Below, piece after piece: positions 52,166 through 60,630 of a stretch of 64,000 nucleotides of DNA. Origin of the DNA: Arthrobacter sp. D5-1 (lineage in GTDB: Bacteria > Actinomycetota > Actinomycetes > Actinomycetales > Micrococcaceae); assembly GCF_017357425.1 (NCBI RefSeq), contig NZ_CP014573.1, positions 1 to 64,000 of the forward strand, in the 5' to 3' direction. The notes below the pieces were generated by a model. The model worked only from the letters and a program-made list of their open reading frames with translations, did no database searches and was not told the origin of the DNA. A program made the translations under genes and the position numbers. The first letter of the stretch is position 1. The number at the start of each line of letters is the position of its first letter.

Positions 52166-53083
52166 ATGAATGATCGCATGACGCTGCCCATCTGGGAGAG
52201 CCTTGTCGCCGAAACCCAATTCGCCTCCGATCTGGCCTTGGCCGGGCTTCGTAGACTGTGCTCCGTCCCGACGGCTCCCGATTTGTTCCCCTGGGGCAGC
52301 AAAGATCAGAACTACGCACTTCACGTCGGGATGCACTCGTATTCGTCCGGGTTGGAGCGCCTGTGCAAGTTGGCTATCGCCTGCAACGGGTACGCGGTCG
52401 CTGGCGAGTTCCCGAGGCTGCGTGACTACTCCCACAAGATTGGGAACCTGCTCAACGCGGTTGAGGAGTTGCCGCTGCCTCAGTCGGGCCCCAGCGTCTC
52501 GCCGCGTAAGATGGGGTACCTCGTCCGCCCGCTGGACGCCCTCGACCCCGATGTCACGAACATGGTCGAGCGGTTCGCCAATGGGGCCGGCAGATACGAG
52601 CACCTAGATTCGCTTTCGAACGATGACACCGAGGTCAGTACGTACAAGGAATGGTCTGCACTTGCTGCAAGGGCTTCGGTCTCGGAAGACGTGCGCCGAC
52701 TGATCTCGATCAAGGAACGAGCGGCCGACGCAATCCAATCTGAGCTGGTTGACAACGGGCTCCTATGGACTTCGCAGCGAGTGATACAGGACCTGGCTCT
52801 TGACCTGTACAAGCCGTCAGTCGGCGTAGTGATGAGCCTTTTCCGGAAGGTCCGGTGGGTGTCCGCAAGCCTTGATGTGGCCACTTGCTACACACGACAG
52901 GAACTGCCACTGCTGGGGGAGGTTGTCTCTCGTATCTTCATCCACACTTCCGCGGACTTCTTCAACTACCACATCGCCAGAATCGGGGACGAGGAAGCCG
53001 TGGGCGAAGAGCTCGAAGCGGCGCACGAACGGATTCGCTTACGTGAGGCGGAAGCGGACGATGAAGGCCCCCTGGCGCCATGA
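52166..53083 (+). CDS. Unknown helical protein
   Basis: A protein of about 305 residues from the ATG at 52166 (a GTG at 52109 is an alternative without ribosome binding site). It is mainly helical. SYSSGLERLCKLAIACNGYA, followed by FPRLRDYSHKIGNLLNAV resembles HEPN-like helical bundles in which Arg and His lie close together, but the spacing (RDYSH) is not the classic R-x4-6-H. It lies next to the resolvase and the defence island. Function unknown. Confidence 0.55.
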   Translation: MNDRMTLPIWESLVAETQFASDLALAGLRRLCSVPTAPDLFPWGSKDQNYALHVGMHSYSSGLERLCKLAIACNGYAVAGEFPRLRDYSHKIGNLLNAVEELPLPQSGPSVSPRKMGYLVRPLDALDPDVTNMVERFANGAGRYEHLDSLSNDDTEVSTYKEWSALAARASVSEDVRRLISIKERAADAIQSELVDNGLLWTSQRVIQDLALDLYKPSVGVVMSLFRKVRWVSASLDVATCYTRQELPLLGEVVSRIFIHTSADFFNYHIARIGDEEAVGEELEAAHERIRLREAEADDEGPLAP

Positions 53084-53096
53084 GCAAACTTATGTC

Positions 53097-53675
53097 TTAG
53101 TCCTTATCGTCCTGGCGAGGCGGTAGGTGGCGGTACAGCGTTGTTCGGGCCAGTCCCGTTTTGCTGACAATTTCCCGCATCGGGATGCCCTTCTCCCGCA
53201 GCATGGCGGCGTGTTCAAGCTTGTCAGGATCGACTACGGAAGGCCGGCCCGTCCGCCGGCCATGTGCCGTGGCCACCGCCCGCGCATGGGATGCCCGTTC
53301 GGACGCGTAAGTTCGTTCCATCTCTCCGAAAAGCGCCAGCATTACTACCGCCAGCTGCGCCATGGGGCTGTCCGGGTTCGATGTGTCGATTGGCAGGGGA
53401 TCAGCCAGCGTCCGGACACCCACCCCGCGCCCTTTGAGCTCGTGCATTAGGTTCAGAGTGTCCCGCACCGTGCGCCCCAGCCGGTCCAAGGTATGCACAA
53501 CGATCACGTCGCCGGCCCTTGCATGGTCCAACGCCCCCCGAAGGCCGGGCCGGTCCCTTGTGGCTCCGGACTTCTTATCAGCGAACACTTTGGTGATGCC
53601 GGCGACCGCCAGCGCATCCAGTTGCCGCCCTAGGTCCTGTTTGGCGGTTGAGACTCGCGCATATCCGATTTCCAT
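53097..53675 (-). CDS. Serine recombinase (resolvase/invertase)
   Basis: A 192-residue small serine recombinase. The catalytic Ser9 is in YARVSTAKQD, and DVIVVHTLDRLGRTVRDTLN carries the conserved Arg residues; the C-terminal HTH (MREIVSKTGLARTTLYRHL) binds the site. It may resolve plasmid dimers or belong to a transposon remnant. It is convergent with the unknown gene before it (13 bases between stops). It separates the partition genes from the defence genes. Confidence 0.93.
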   Translation of the reverse strand: MEIGYARVSTAKQDLGRQLDALAVAGITKVFADKKSGATRDRPGLRGALDHARAGDVIVVHTLDRLGRTVRDTLNLMHELKGRGVGVRTLADPLPIDTSNPDSPMAQLAVVMLALFGEMERTYASERASHARAVATAHGRRTGRPSVVDPDKLEHAAMLREKGIPMREIVSKTGLARTTLYRHLPPRQDDKD

Positions 53676-53790
53676 CCGAGCACCGTACCGAAAGTTGCGT
53701 CTGTGACCTCCTTCTATGGCGGGCGTTTTGGCATAACATGCGGGACACGAAGATTACGCGGAACGGTGCGGATCAGATTGCTGGGGGAGT

Positions 53791-53829
53791 GTCCCACTGA
53801 CAGGTGTCCTGATTCCAAGGAAGTGGGAC
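53791..53829. promoter_or_regulatory. GTCCCACT / AGTGGGAC inverted repeat before the first Abi gene
   Basis: Perfect 8-base arms at 53791-53798 and 53822-53829, about 55 bases before the gene at 53883. A shorter version is at 55229-55249 before the next gene, suggesting shared control of the defence genes. Confidence 0.45.
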
Positions 53830-53882
53830 GACGGTATGCGGCTGCGTCCTCTGGTAGTCAGTGGTGACTGAGAGAATCAGCT

Positions 53883-55175
53883 ATGGCCTCAGTCGAATAC
53901 ATCCCTGCACGGCTCCGAAGCGCTTTTCGTGAGCAGGCGCGGGGGATTGTCGTCCATGACATCGAGAGAATGTGGCGGGATGAGGGCTTTGCGCCCGGGT
54001 CGGGTCAATCATTCAGCGGCGTGCGCATGTCCCTTTGGTCTGATTATGAGGCTTCGGTGCAGTGGTCAGACTGGGAGCACATTGTCAGAGTCCTTAGGGT
54101 CTATGAGGGGACTATTGCCCTGGCTACGCCGGATGATCGGGAAAAACTTGCTGGATTGCTGAGCCGTGAAGGGTTCCGACTGGTTAGTTCGGGTCGGATT
54201 GAATACATCGGTGCAGGCAACAGAATCACCGAAGTGACGCGGACTCGAATTTTGGAGCATTTGAAGAAGACACCCGGAGGAAGAAACTGGGCGGGTCGCT
54301 TTGATCCACCCGAGTTTCTGAAGAGACTCTACGACCTTGCGGCAATGCCCAGTGAAGACCCGCGATTCGAAAATGCCGAGCTGGAGGTTTGGCAACATTG
54401 TGTCAACAACGATGACTGGGACTTCGACTGGGTGTTCTACGATGCCAGGTTCGACCTGGCGACTGATGGCATGCTGTTGAGGTTCCTTGCAGAAATGCTG
54501 CATCCAGCAGTCCGGACTGACCCGGAAGACGTTGCTGCTCTTCTTGGCGGTTTAAACGATGCACTGAGACCGGATGGGTACGAGCTTTACGAGAAGTCCA
54601 GCATCAGCGGCCGACCCCTCTATGCATGGCGGAGCATTGCGGGATTCCATGGATCGGCACCCTTCCATCTCCTCCAAAACCGTCCAGCAATCACTGATCC
54701 CGCGGTCCTTCAAGAACACCTTGACCGGATAAAGAGGGTTATCGAAATTGACCCATCTGCGGCGATTGGTTCTTGTAAGGAGCTCATTGAATCTTTGTGC
54801 AAGCTCATTCTTGAATACAGCAGCGTGGAGTACACAAGGAACGATGACCTTCCTAAGCTCTACAAGAAAGTTGCCGCGTTGCTGGCCCTGAACGCGGAGT
54901 CGGTGGAGGAGAACGTTAGGGGAAGCGAGGCCAGCCATTTGGTTCTTCGAGCCCTAACGACAAGTGTGCAAGGCATAGCAGAGCTTCGTAACCAGCTGGG
55001 ACTCGGACATGGACGAACGACCCGCAGCACTCTGCGACCTCGCCATGCACGCCTTGCTTTGAACAGCACGGTGACGGTCGCCGAATTCCTCCTTGACACA
55101 TGGCACGCACGCATTGAAGCCGGGAAGATTCCGACACCGGGGGATGATCCTAGTACTGGCGCTTGTAAACAATAA
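53883..55175 (+). CDS. Abortive-infection protein with Abi_C/HEPN-like C-terminus
   Basis: A 430-residue soluble protein. The C-terminal ~170 residues match the Abi_C pattern: EHLDRIKRVIEIDPSAAIGS, KELIESLCKLILEY, DLPKLYKKVAALLALN, and the R-N-x-H-type motif in AELRNQLGLGHGR, then ALNSTVTVAEFLLDTW. In HEPN-type Abi proteins the RN...H site is an RNase active site triggered by phage. The N-terminal part (about 1-250) has no domain I recognise and may be the sensor. It begins the defence island and is followed by an unknown membrane protein. Confidence 0.75.
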   Translation: MASVEYIPARLRSAFREQARGIVVHDIERMWRDEGFAPGSGQSFSGVRMSLWSDYEASVQWSDWEHIVRVLRVYEGTIALATPDDREKLAGLLSREGFRLVSSGRIEYIGAGNRITEVTRTRILEHLKKTPGGRNWAGRFDPPEFLKRLYDLAAMPSEDPRFENAELEVWQHCVNNDDWDFDWVFYDARFDLATDGMLLRFLAEMLHPAVRTDPEDVAALLGGLNDALRPDGYELYEKSSISGRPLYAWRSIAGFHGSAPFHLLQNRPAITDPAVLQEHLDRIKRVIEIDPSAAIGSCKELIESLCKLILEYSSVEYTRNDDLPKLYKKVAALLALNAESVEENVRGSEASHLVLRALTTSVQGIAELRNQLGLGHGRTTRSTLRPRHARLALNSTVTVAEFLLDTWHARIEAGKIPTPGDDPSTGACKQ

Positions 55176-55228
55176 GCAGGAGCCTCCGTTTTTGGAGGGA
55201 GCCTACGTCTGTGCCACTGGATAGGACA

Positions 55229-55257
55229 GTCCCACTAGGGAAGTGGAACGCTAGCGT
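55229..55257 (+). promoter_or_regulatory. Inverted repeat and -10 element before the membrane protein gene
   Basis: GTCCCACT (55229-55236) faces AGTGGAAC (55242-55249), followed by the -10-like TAGCGT (55252-55257) 39 bases before the gene. The arms match the repeat at 53791-53829 with one mismatch. Confidence 0.45.
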
Positions 55258-55295
55258 GTTGGTCCAGTCCAAGTGGTGCCCGGTAAGTTTTGGAG

Positions 55296-56237
55296 ATGCC
55301 TACCGAATTATCTGAAATTGCTGCGCTCCTGGGAATCGATCTTGGTACTGAACGGACTAAAGATCGACTCCTAACGGCCATCGATAGTGAACTCAAAGAC
55401 CTGCAAGTGCCCCAGACCACAGCAGCGCAGCACGAACGGCAAGTTGCTCTCATGGCTGCGCGCGCCGAACTTAGAGGCCCAGGGAGCAGCCATACCGATC
55501 CGTCTACGGATTTAGTTCCTCTGTCGCTTGTCAGCCAGGTGGTGGCAGCCATGCAGGCAGGCGCAGTGAAGGATCAGATGGGCACGGCGCCCCGGCCGGA
55601 CCCAACCCTGACTATGAGGACAAACGTCAAAGCCGCAGCGACCCAGGCGTCGGCTGATTTTTCAAAGGCTCGCTCATGGCCGTTTGCCACGGCAGGTGCA
55701 CTATTGGTCTCGGTATACGGCCTCAGAACGTACTTCAACGTCGGTGATTTGCAGCTCCCCTCGGAACTCTTCTACCCGTTTCTAGGCATAGCAGCGTTCG
55801 CGATTGTTATTGGCTTTGGCCTGTCCACAGCGGCCCAGCGGCGAGCCACCCTTTTCTTGCGTAGGCTCTACGATCCAGACGTCCAGGAAGAGGCATTGAA
55901 CCGTCTGAGCGACGAATCGGGAGACTTTTTCGGCAGCCATGGGGAGCGGGAGTTTGTTCGCCGCGACCACCATGGAAGGTCACCCCGGGCTGTGGACGAT
56001 GGGGGTGGCATAATCGTCAACCGGCCCATGTACAGGGACGCTCTGCAGGCTACCGCTCACGGTGGACGCTCAGCCTTCATAAGTCTTCTGTCCACAGTAG
56101 ACCTGGAGGCAGCGGCTGATGACGCCGCAGGTTTGGCTTTGGACCGTCTGAGCGATCTGAAGATAGTAGAGCCCGTCGTTTACCAGCGCCGCCAAGCATT
56201 CCGGCTCGTACCTGAGCAGGCCTTAGAACGAAGGTGA
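55296..56237 (+). CDS. Two-TM membrane protein in the defence island
   Basis: A 313-residue protein. An N-terminal soluble part of about 120 residues has two helical segments (TKDRLLTAIDSELKDL, AQHERQVALMAARAEL); two TM helices follow (about 125-145 and 155-175), then a cytoplasmic domain of about 140 residues ending FRLVPEQALERR. Membrane proteins beside Abi genes are often effectors or partners, but no known domain is visible here. ATG at 55296 directly after GGAG; a TTG at 55290 is an alternative. Confidence 0.6.
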   Translation: MPTELSEIAALLGIDLGTERTKDRLLTAIDSELKDLQVPQTTAAQHERQVALMAARAELRGPGSSHTDPSTDLVPLSLVSQVVAAMQAGAVKDQMGTAPRPDPTLTMRTNVKAAATQASADFSKARSWPFATAGALLVSVYGLRTYFNVGDLQLPSELFYPFLGIAAFAIVIGFGLSTAAQRRATLFLRRLYDPDVQEEALNRLSDESGDFFGSHGEREFVRRDHHGRSPRAVDDGGGIIVNRPMYRDALQATAHGGRSAFISLLSTVDLEAAADDAAGLALDRLSDLKIVEPVVYQRRQAFRLVPEQALERR

Positions 56238-56593
56238 CTACAACAGCCGATGGAGGATATTGGCGCGTCCCGTTTGTAAGAAAATGGAACACTCGCGTGG
56301 CGCACTTATGCACGTCAATGCAGGAGCTGGTTCCTGGTCATTCTGTAGGACCGCAAGCTGCTTCCTTCTCCGAGCCGGTTCACGAACACACGACGATGAC
56401 GGAGCACAAAAAAAGCCTGCAGGCGCTTTTCGTCCTGCAGACCTTTTTAATCTCGTTGATGAGAGACCCTGTCCTCACCTTCTATGCCCACAACACTACA
56501 CATGCGTAGGGCGTTATGACAACCATGTAGTACACGTAGATGGTGTGATGTCTACTTCATGGGTACAGAGCCCGATCTGGCAAGATACAGTCC
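56238..56593. other. Intergenic region with terminator and degenerate operator
   Basis: About 350 bases without a supported gene. GTCCC at 56267 with ATGGAAC at 56284-56290 resembles the promoter repeat of the two upstream genes, and a strong hairpin follows. Overlapping frames at 56234-56509 and 56260-56631 run through the hairpin and are unlikely to be genes. Confidence 0.45.
56415..56448. terminator. Bidirectional terminator
   Basis: CTGCAGG (56417-56423) pairs with CCTGCAG (56434-56440), extended by GC pairs, with a 10-base loop. AAAAAAAG precedes and CCTTTTTAA follows, so it can work in both directions. Confidence 0.75.
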
Positions 56594-57325
56594 ATGGCAG
56601 ACAGACGGCAGACTCGTGGCGCAATTATTGATTCTTTTCACCGCTCACGCCTAGAGCCGTATTTGAAGGCCTCGGCAGGTGATGAGAAGCTCGCCCTTTC
56701 GCTATATGGCTGGAATCTCCAGCTGACCTCAGCCTTTCAAGAACTGCTTAGCGTTACGGAAGTGGTCCTCCGGAACGCCATGGACGCCGAGCTACAGAAA
56801 TGGAATTCTGCCGAGCTAAAGGTTGACCAGAGCTGGCTCCTGAAAGACCCGGCCGCCCCGCTTCGCAGCCTAAGCCAAGGGAAGAGGGTGGAAGCGCTTA
56901 AGCAGGCCAATTCGGCCAAGAAGAAGCGGGATGCGGCTCATTGGCGTCATGGCATGGATGTAACGCATGACGACGTCTTGGCGCAGGTGACGTTCGGACT
57001 TTGGAAGGACCTGCTACCCAACCACCTCAACAATGCTGCTGACAATAGAGAAAACCGAAATCGTCAACGGATGTGGAAAGAAGCGCTGGTGAACGCCTTT
57101 CCGAATGTTGTTGACCCTGACGGGGAAACGACCTTCTGGCGTGTGTACCGGCTTCATGGGCTGCGTAATCGCGTATCGCACATGGAGACACTGCTAGAGG
57201 TAGATGCAGCGGAACGGACTCGCGATGTATTCAACCTCGTCAATTCGATCAGCTCGCCCGTACATGACTGGTTGACCGGCCTGAATCGCGTTCCCGCGGT
57301 GATTAAGGCGCGTCCTTCAGCATAG
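56594..57325 (+). CDS. Abi-like protein with HEPN-type R-x4-H motif
   Basis: A 243-residue protein resembling the Abi_2/AbiD group: an N-terminal helical region (LEPYLKASAGDEKLALSLYG), VTEVVLRNAMDAELQKW, and the C-terminal HLRNRVSH-like motif RLHGLRNRVSHMETLLEVDA with Arg and His of a predicted HEPN RNase site. Such proteins abort phage infection, probably by cutting RNA. It is the second Abi gene of the island, preceded by a terminator, so it has its own promoter. Confidence 0.78.
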   Translation: MADRRQTRGAIIDSFHRSRLEPYLKASAGDEKLALSLYGWNLQLTSAFQELLSVTEVVLRNAMDAELQKWNSAELKVDQSWLLKDPAAPLRSLSQGKRVEALKQANSAKKKRDAAHWRHGMDVTHDDVLAQVTFGLWKDLLPNHLNNAADNRENRNRQRMWKEALVNAFPNVVDPDGETTFWRVYRLHGLRNRVSHMETLLEVDAAERTRDVFNLVNSISSPVHDWLTGLNRVPAVIKARPSA

Positions 57326-57437
57326 GGGCTTGGACCGGGCACGCGGGGGTATGGAGAATCACTAGCTCCAATAGGACAGTAACGCCCTTAGACGTGTCGC
57401 CCAGAGGAGCCTCAGCTAGGCCCAACTTAGGAGATAC

Positions 57438-57920
57438 GTGGCCGACTTCAATGCCCTGCTTGCGCAGGTCATACCTGTGCTGCTGCTCGCCGCCGCCTTT
57501 GAGTCACGATGGCTACAAAAGAAGCCAAGCAGGTATGGTGCGGGGGCCGGCCTCAAAGACGACAGCACTAATGAACCTGGCCGTCGTGTCCACTGGGACA
57601 CAAATCCATTTCAATCCCCGGTGCTGTTGTTTTTCACCCTCTTCATTGGGTTGGGTGAGGCTCTGGCGCTTCTGGCTGTCTATCGGGGTACCAGTGAGCC
57701 ATGGATGAACGCCTGTGTTCTGCTTGCAGGCTTTCTGGCGTTGTTCTTGGTGGTCTGGCCTCTGATGTCCCTGCACCTGAAGGACATCATCGAAACCCTT
57801 CGCCGCCAGGGGATTGACGGCATCACGATTGTCCTTCACATCATTGTGATCGGAACCCTCGCCTACCTCGCATATAAGGGAGTCGGCTGGCTGACGCCGG
57901 TTCAATCCGGCGGGAGATAA
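57438..57920 (+). CDS. Small three-to-four-TM membrane protein
   Basis: A 160-residue protein from a GTG after TAGGAGATAC. Hydrophobic segments lie near 8-20 (ALLAQVIPVLLLAAA), 60-80, 90-112 and 135-155; a charged loop (LKDIIETLRRQG) precedes the last. No domain is recognised. Its place between an Abi gene and the restriction system makes it a candidate defence partner. Confidence 0.6.
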   Translation: MADFNALLAQVIPVLLLAAAFESRWLQKKPSRYGAGAGLKDDSTNEPGRRVHWDTNPFQSPVLLFFTLFIGLGEALALLAVYRGTSEPWMNACVLLAGFLALFLVVWPLMSLHLKDIIETLRRQGIDGITIVLHIIVIGTLAYLAYKGVGWLTPVQSGGR

Positions 57921-58011
57921 CGCTGGGCCCTTTGCAGGCGCATAAGGTGGTCCGACAAACTCCTCCAGGACCATCACCTACTATCTGCCTCTCGCGCTGC
58001 CAGTAAGATCG

Positions 58012-58338
58012 ATGCCTGTGTACGACGAAGCTTCCTCACTCTTCGAGATCGACGAGCCTGCCCCATCTCCAAACGTCATCGCACCGCTTCCGATCAAAGC
58101 AGAACAAATACAAGAGATCCGTGATGCCTTCGAGGAGGCCGGAGTGTCAGGTCAGGCCGATCGCAAGGCCCTGATCGAATCAGTTGTCGTTCGTGAAGTA
58201 TCCAGCCTCCGGGAGCTTCAGGCAGTGGAGGTTCGGAGGATTCTTCAGCGCATCCACGGCCTGCGTGGATCCAAGCCAACACGCACGGGATCTGCCTGGG
58301 ATAACCGCGAAGAAGACACCTGGATCGACAAGCTTTAG
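58012..58338 (+). CDS. Small soluble protein preceding the restriction system
   Basis: A 108-residue protein. After an acidic, Pro-rich start, residues 28-85 (IQEIRDAFEEAGVSGQADRK, LIESVVVREVSSLRELQAVE) form a helical unit that resembles short helical domains on phage recombination proteins. It lies 160 bases before mod on the same strand. Function unknown. Confidence 0.5.
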   Translation: MPVYDEASSLFEIDEPAPSPNVIAPLPIKAEQIQEIRDAFEEAGVSGQADRKALIESVVVREVSSLRELQAVEVRRILQRIHGLRGSKPTRTGSAWDNREEDTWIDKL

Positions 58339-58500
58339 CGGCGTCTTTTCGCCATTGACTCCCTCCATTTCGACATGTCCTGTAAGCCCTGCCCCGAGGT
58401 CTGAACCACCCAAGCCGCGCGGGTAGGGTTGGAGTTGAGTTCGCGCCCGCGCAGTTTGCGTGTGACGCGGACTCACTCATGTCTCAGTAAGGATGGGGAA

Positions 58501-60630
58501 ATGTCGCGGCTCACGGACCTTTTGCGCGCTGCCAAGCAGCTTGACGAGCAGCTTGGCAAAGATTTGGAAGACGAGATTCTTCCATTGCAGAAGCGACTGC
58601 CGTTCGGGCTCAATTTTGAAAGACATGCTCCCGAGGCCGTCGAACTCGCAGGACATAAGATCCGCAAGGGAAGCAAGGTACGGATCCTGCCTCCGAGAGG
58701 ATCGACCGGTCGTGGTGACCAACGACTCTGGCGCGTCACAGAGCTAATTGGTGACGCCGCTGAGATCTCGCTCCTGGACAGTTCCGAGGGTGAGGTCTGC
58801 ACCGTGCAGCGGGACGATCTCATTTTGGTGGCCGAATTTCGCGACTGGATCTACCCCGGGCTGCGCCCTGACGGAACAGTGGAGCGAGGCGGGGATAGGC
58901 CTTTCCACACAGTCATCAATGGCGAGAACTTTCATGTGCTCGAACAGCTGACTTTCACTCACGAAGAGGCTGTGGACGTGATCTACATTGATCCGCCTTA
59001 CAACACAGGCGCCCGTGACTGGAAGTACAACAACGACTACGTCGAGGGCGATGACCTTTACCGGCATTCGAAATGGCTTGCGTTCATGGAGCGACGGCTC
59101 AAGCTGGCCAAGCGACTCCTCAAGCCCGAAAACTCTGTTCTGATCGTGACAATCGATGAGAAGGAATACTTGAGGCTCGGGCTGCTGCTGGAGCAGACGT
59201 TCGACGATGCACGTATCCAGATGATCTCTACCGTCATTAACCCCAAGGGAGTTTCGCGCGGCGATTCCTTCCGCCGCTCCGACGAGTACATCTTCTTCGT
59301 GATGCTGGGCGCGGCCGCCCCACAAAGGTTGGAACTTGGTGGGGAGTGGGGGTCGGGAAGCTTTGGCAATAGCGACACTGCAGCGAGCGACGACAATACC
59401 GAGCCCGCTTGGAGCTCCATGATGCGTCGCGGGTCGAACTCAGCTCGTGCGGATCGGCCGGGCCTCTTTTATCCAATCTATGTCGATCCTGCCACTGGCC
59501 GAATCGAGCAGGTCGGAGCACCCCTCAGCGCTGATAAGCACGAGGCCCCGGAAGTTCCTGGCCTCATCACTACTTTGCCACTGCGTCGGAATGGGTCAGA
59601 AGGCCGATGGCAGATAGGTCCAGAAGAACTCAGGTCCCGTCTCTCCCAGGGACGGGTGCGAATTGGCCGGAAAACCGCCTACGGCTACGTGATTAATTAC
59701 CTCTCGGATGGGGCATATGCCGAGGTGTTGTCCGGCAGGTTTGAGATCAAGGGCCGAGCGGAAGACGGATCGATTCTAGCGACCAGAGTAGGTGTGCAAT
59801 CTCGAGCTCAGGTTCCTTTCACTCAGTGGCGCACACCTTCGCACAATGCCTCTGAGTATGGCTCCACTCTTCTGACAGCATTCCTCCCCGGCAGGAAGTT
59901 TCCGTTCCCGAAGAGCCTTCATGCGGTCGAGGATGCACTCAGGCTCTTTGTCAGCGACAAGCCCGAAGCAGTTGTGCTCGACTTCTTTGCCGGCTCCGGA
60001 ACCACTGCCCATGCTTTGATGCGGCTAAACCGGCAGGATGGCGGCAGCCGGCAATGCATTTCCGTGACGAACAACGAGGTTTCAGCTGAGGAGCAAGCAC
60101 GGTTACGCAGGGAGAAACTGCGTCCAGGCGACGCCCGGTGGGAGCAATGGGGCATATGTGACTACATCACGAAGCCCAGAATTCTCGCAGCGATTACGGG
60201 TCGCACTCCAGATGGAGAGCCGATCAAGGGCGACTACAAGTTTGTCGATGAGTTTTCGATGGCTGACGGCTTCAACGAAAACGCCGCATTCTTCACACTC
60301 ACTTACGAGTCACTGTGGCAGGTCAGCACTGACCGCGCGTTTGCGGCAATTGCTCCGATGCTTTGGCTGCGTGCTGGCGCAAGGGGGAGATGCATAGACG
60401 ATCTCTCGCCAGGGTGGGCGGTTGCCGAGGCCTACGGCATCATCAAAGACCTTGACCGGTCAACCGAATTCATAGCTGCGCTTCAGCCCCAGGAGAGCCT
60501 CAGGATCGTCTTCATCGTTACGAACGACGAGGGCCGCTACCAGCAGATCGCAAACGAGATCCCCGGTGTTGAAACCGTCCGTCTTTATGAGGATTACCTC
60601 CGGAACTGCGAAAGCAATGGTGACTTCTAA
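58501..60630 (+). CDS. mod: Type III restriction-modification DNA methyltransferase (Mod)
   Basis: A 709-residue adenine methyltransferase giving the specificity of the type III system. DPPY (motif IV) is at 164-167 in IYIDPPYNTG and the SAM-binding motif I is in VVLDFFAGSGTTAH at about 490-503, the beta-type order seen in Mod proteins; the target-recognition region lies between and is variable. The ATG at 58501 follows AAGGATGGGGA; the frame runs back to 58429 but the start is not supported. Its TAA overlaps the res ATG by one base. Confidence 0.92.
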   Translation: MSRLTDLLRAAKQLDEQLGKDLEDEILPLQKRLPFGLNFERHAPEAVELAGHKIRKGSKVRILPPRGSTGRGDQRLWRVTELIGDAAEISLLDSSEGEVCTVQRDDLILVAEFRDWIYPGLRPDGTVERGGDRPFHTVINGENFHVLEQLTFTHEEAVDVIYIDPPYNTGARDWKYNNDYVEGDDLYRHSKWLAFMERRLKLAKRLLKPENSVLIVTIDEKEYLRLGLLLEQTFDDARIQMISTVINPKGVSRGDSFRRSDEYIFFVMLGAAAPQRLELGGEWGSGSFGNSDTAASDDNTEPAWSSMMRRGSNSARADRPGLFYPIYVDPATGRIEQVGAPLSADKHEAPEVPGLITTLPLRRNGSEGRWQIGPEELRSRLSQGRVRIGRKTAYGYVINYLSDGAYAEVLSGRFEIKGRAEDGSILATRVGVQSRAQVPFTQWRTPSHNASEYGSTLLTAFLPGRKFPFPKSLHAVEDALRLFVSDKPEAVVLDFFAGSGTTAHALMRLNRQDGGSRQCISVTNNEVSAEEQARLRREKLRPGDARWEQWGICDYITKPRILAAITGRTPDGEPIKGDYKFVDEFSMADGFNENAAFFTLTYESLWQVSTDRAFAAIAPMLWLRAGARGRCIDDLSPGWAVAEAYGIIKDLDRSTEFIAALQPQESLRIVFIVTNDEGRYQQIANEIPGVETVRLYEDYLRNCESNGDF

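Noticed and set aside
56234..56631. Two overlapping plus-strand frames after the membrane protein gene
   Set aside because: Both pass through a strong bidirectional terminator and a promoter-like repeat.
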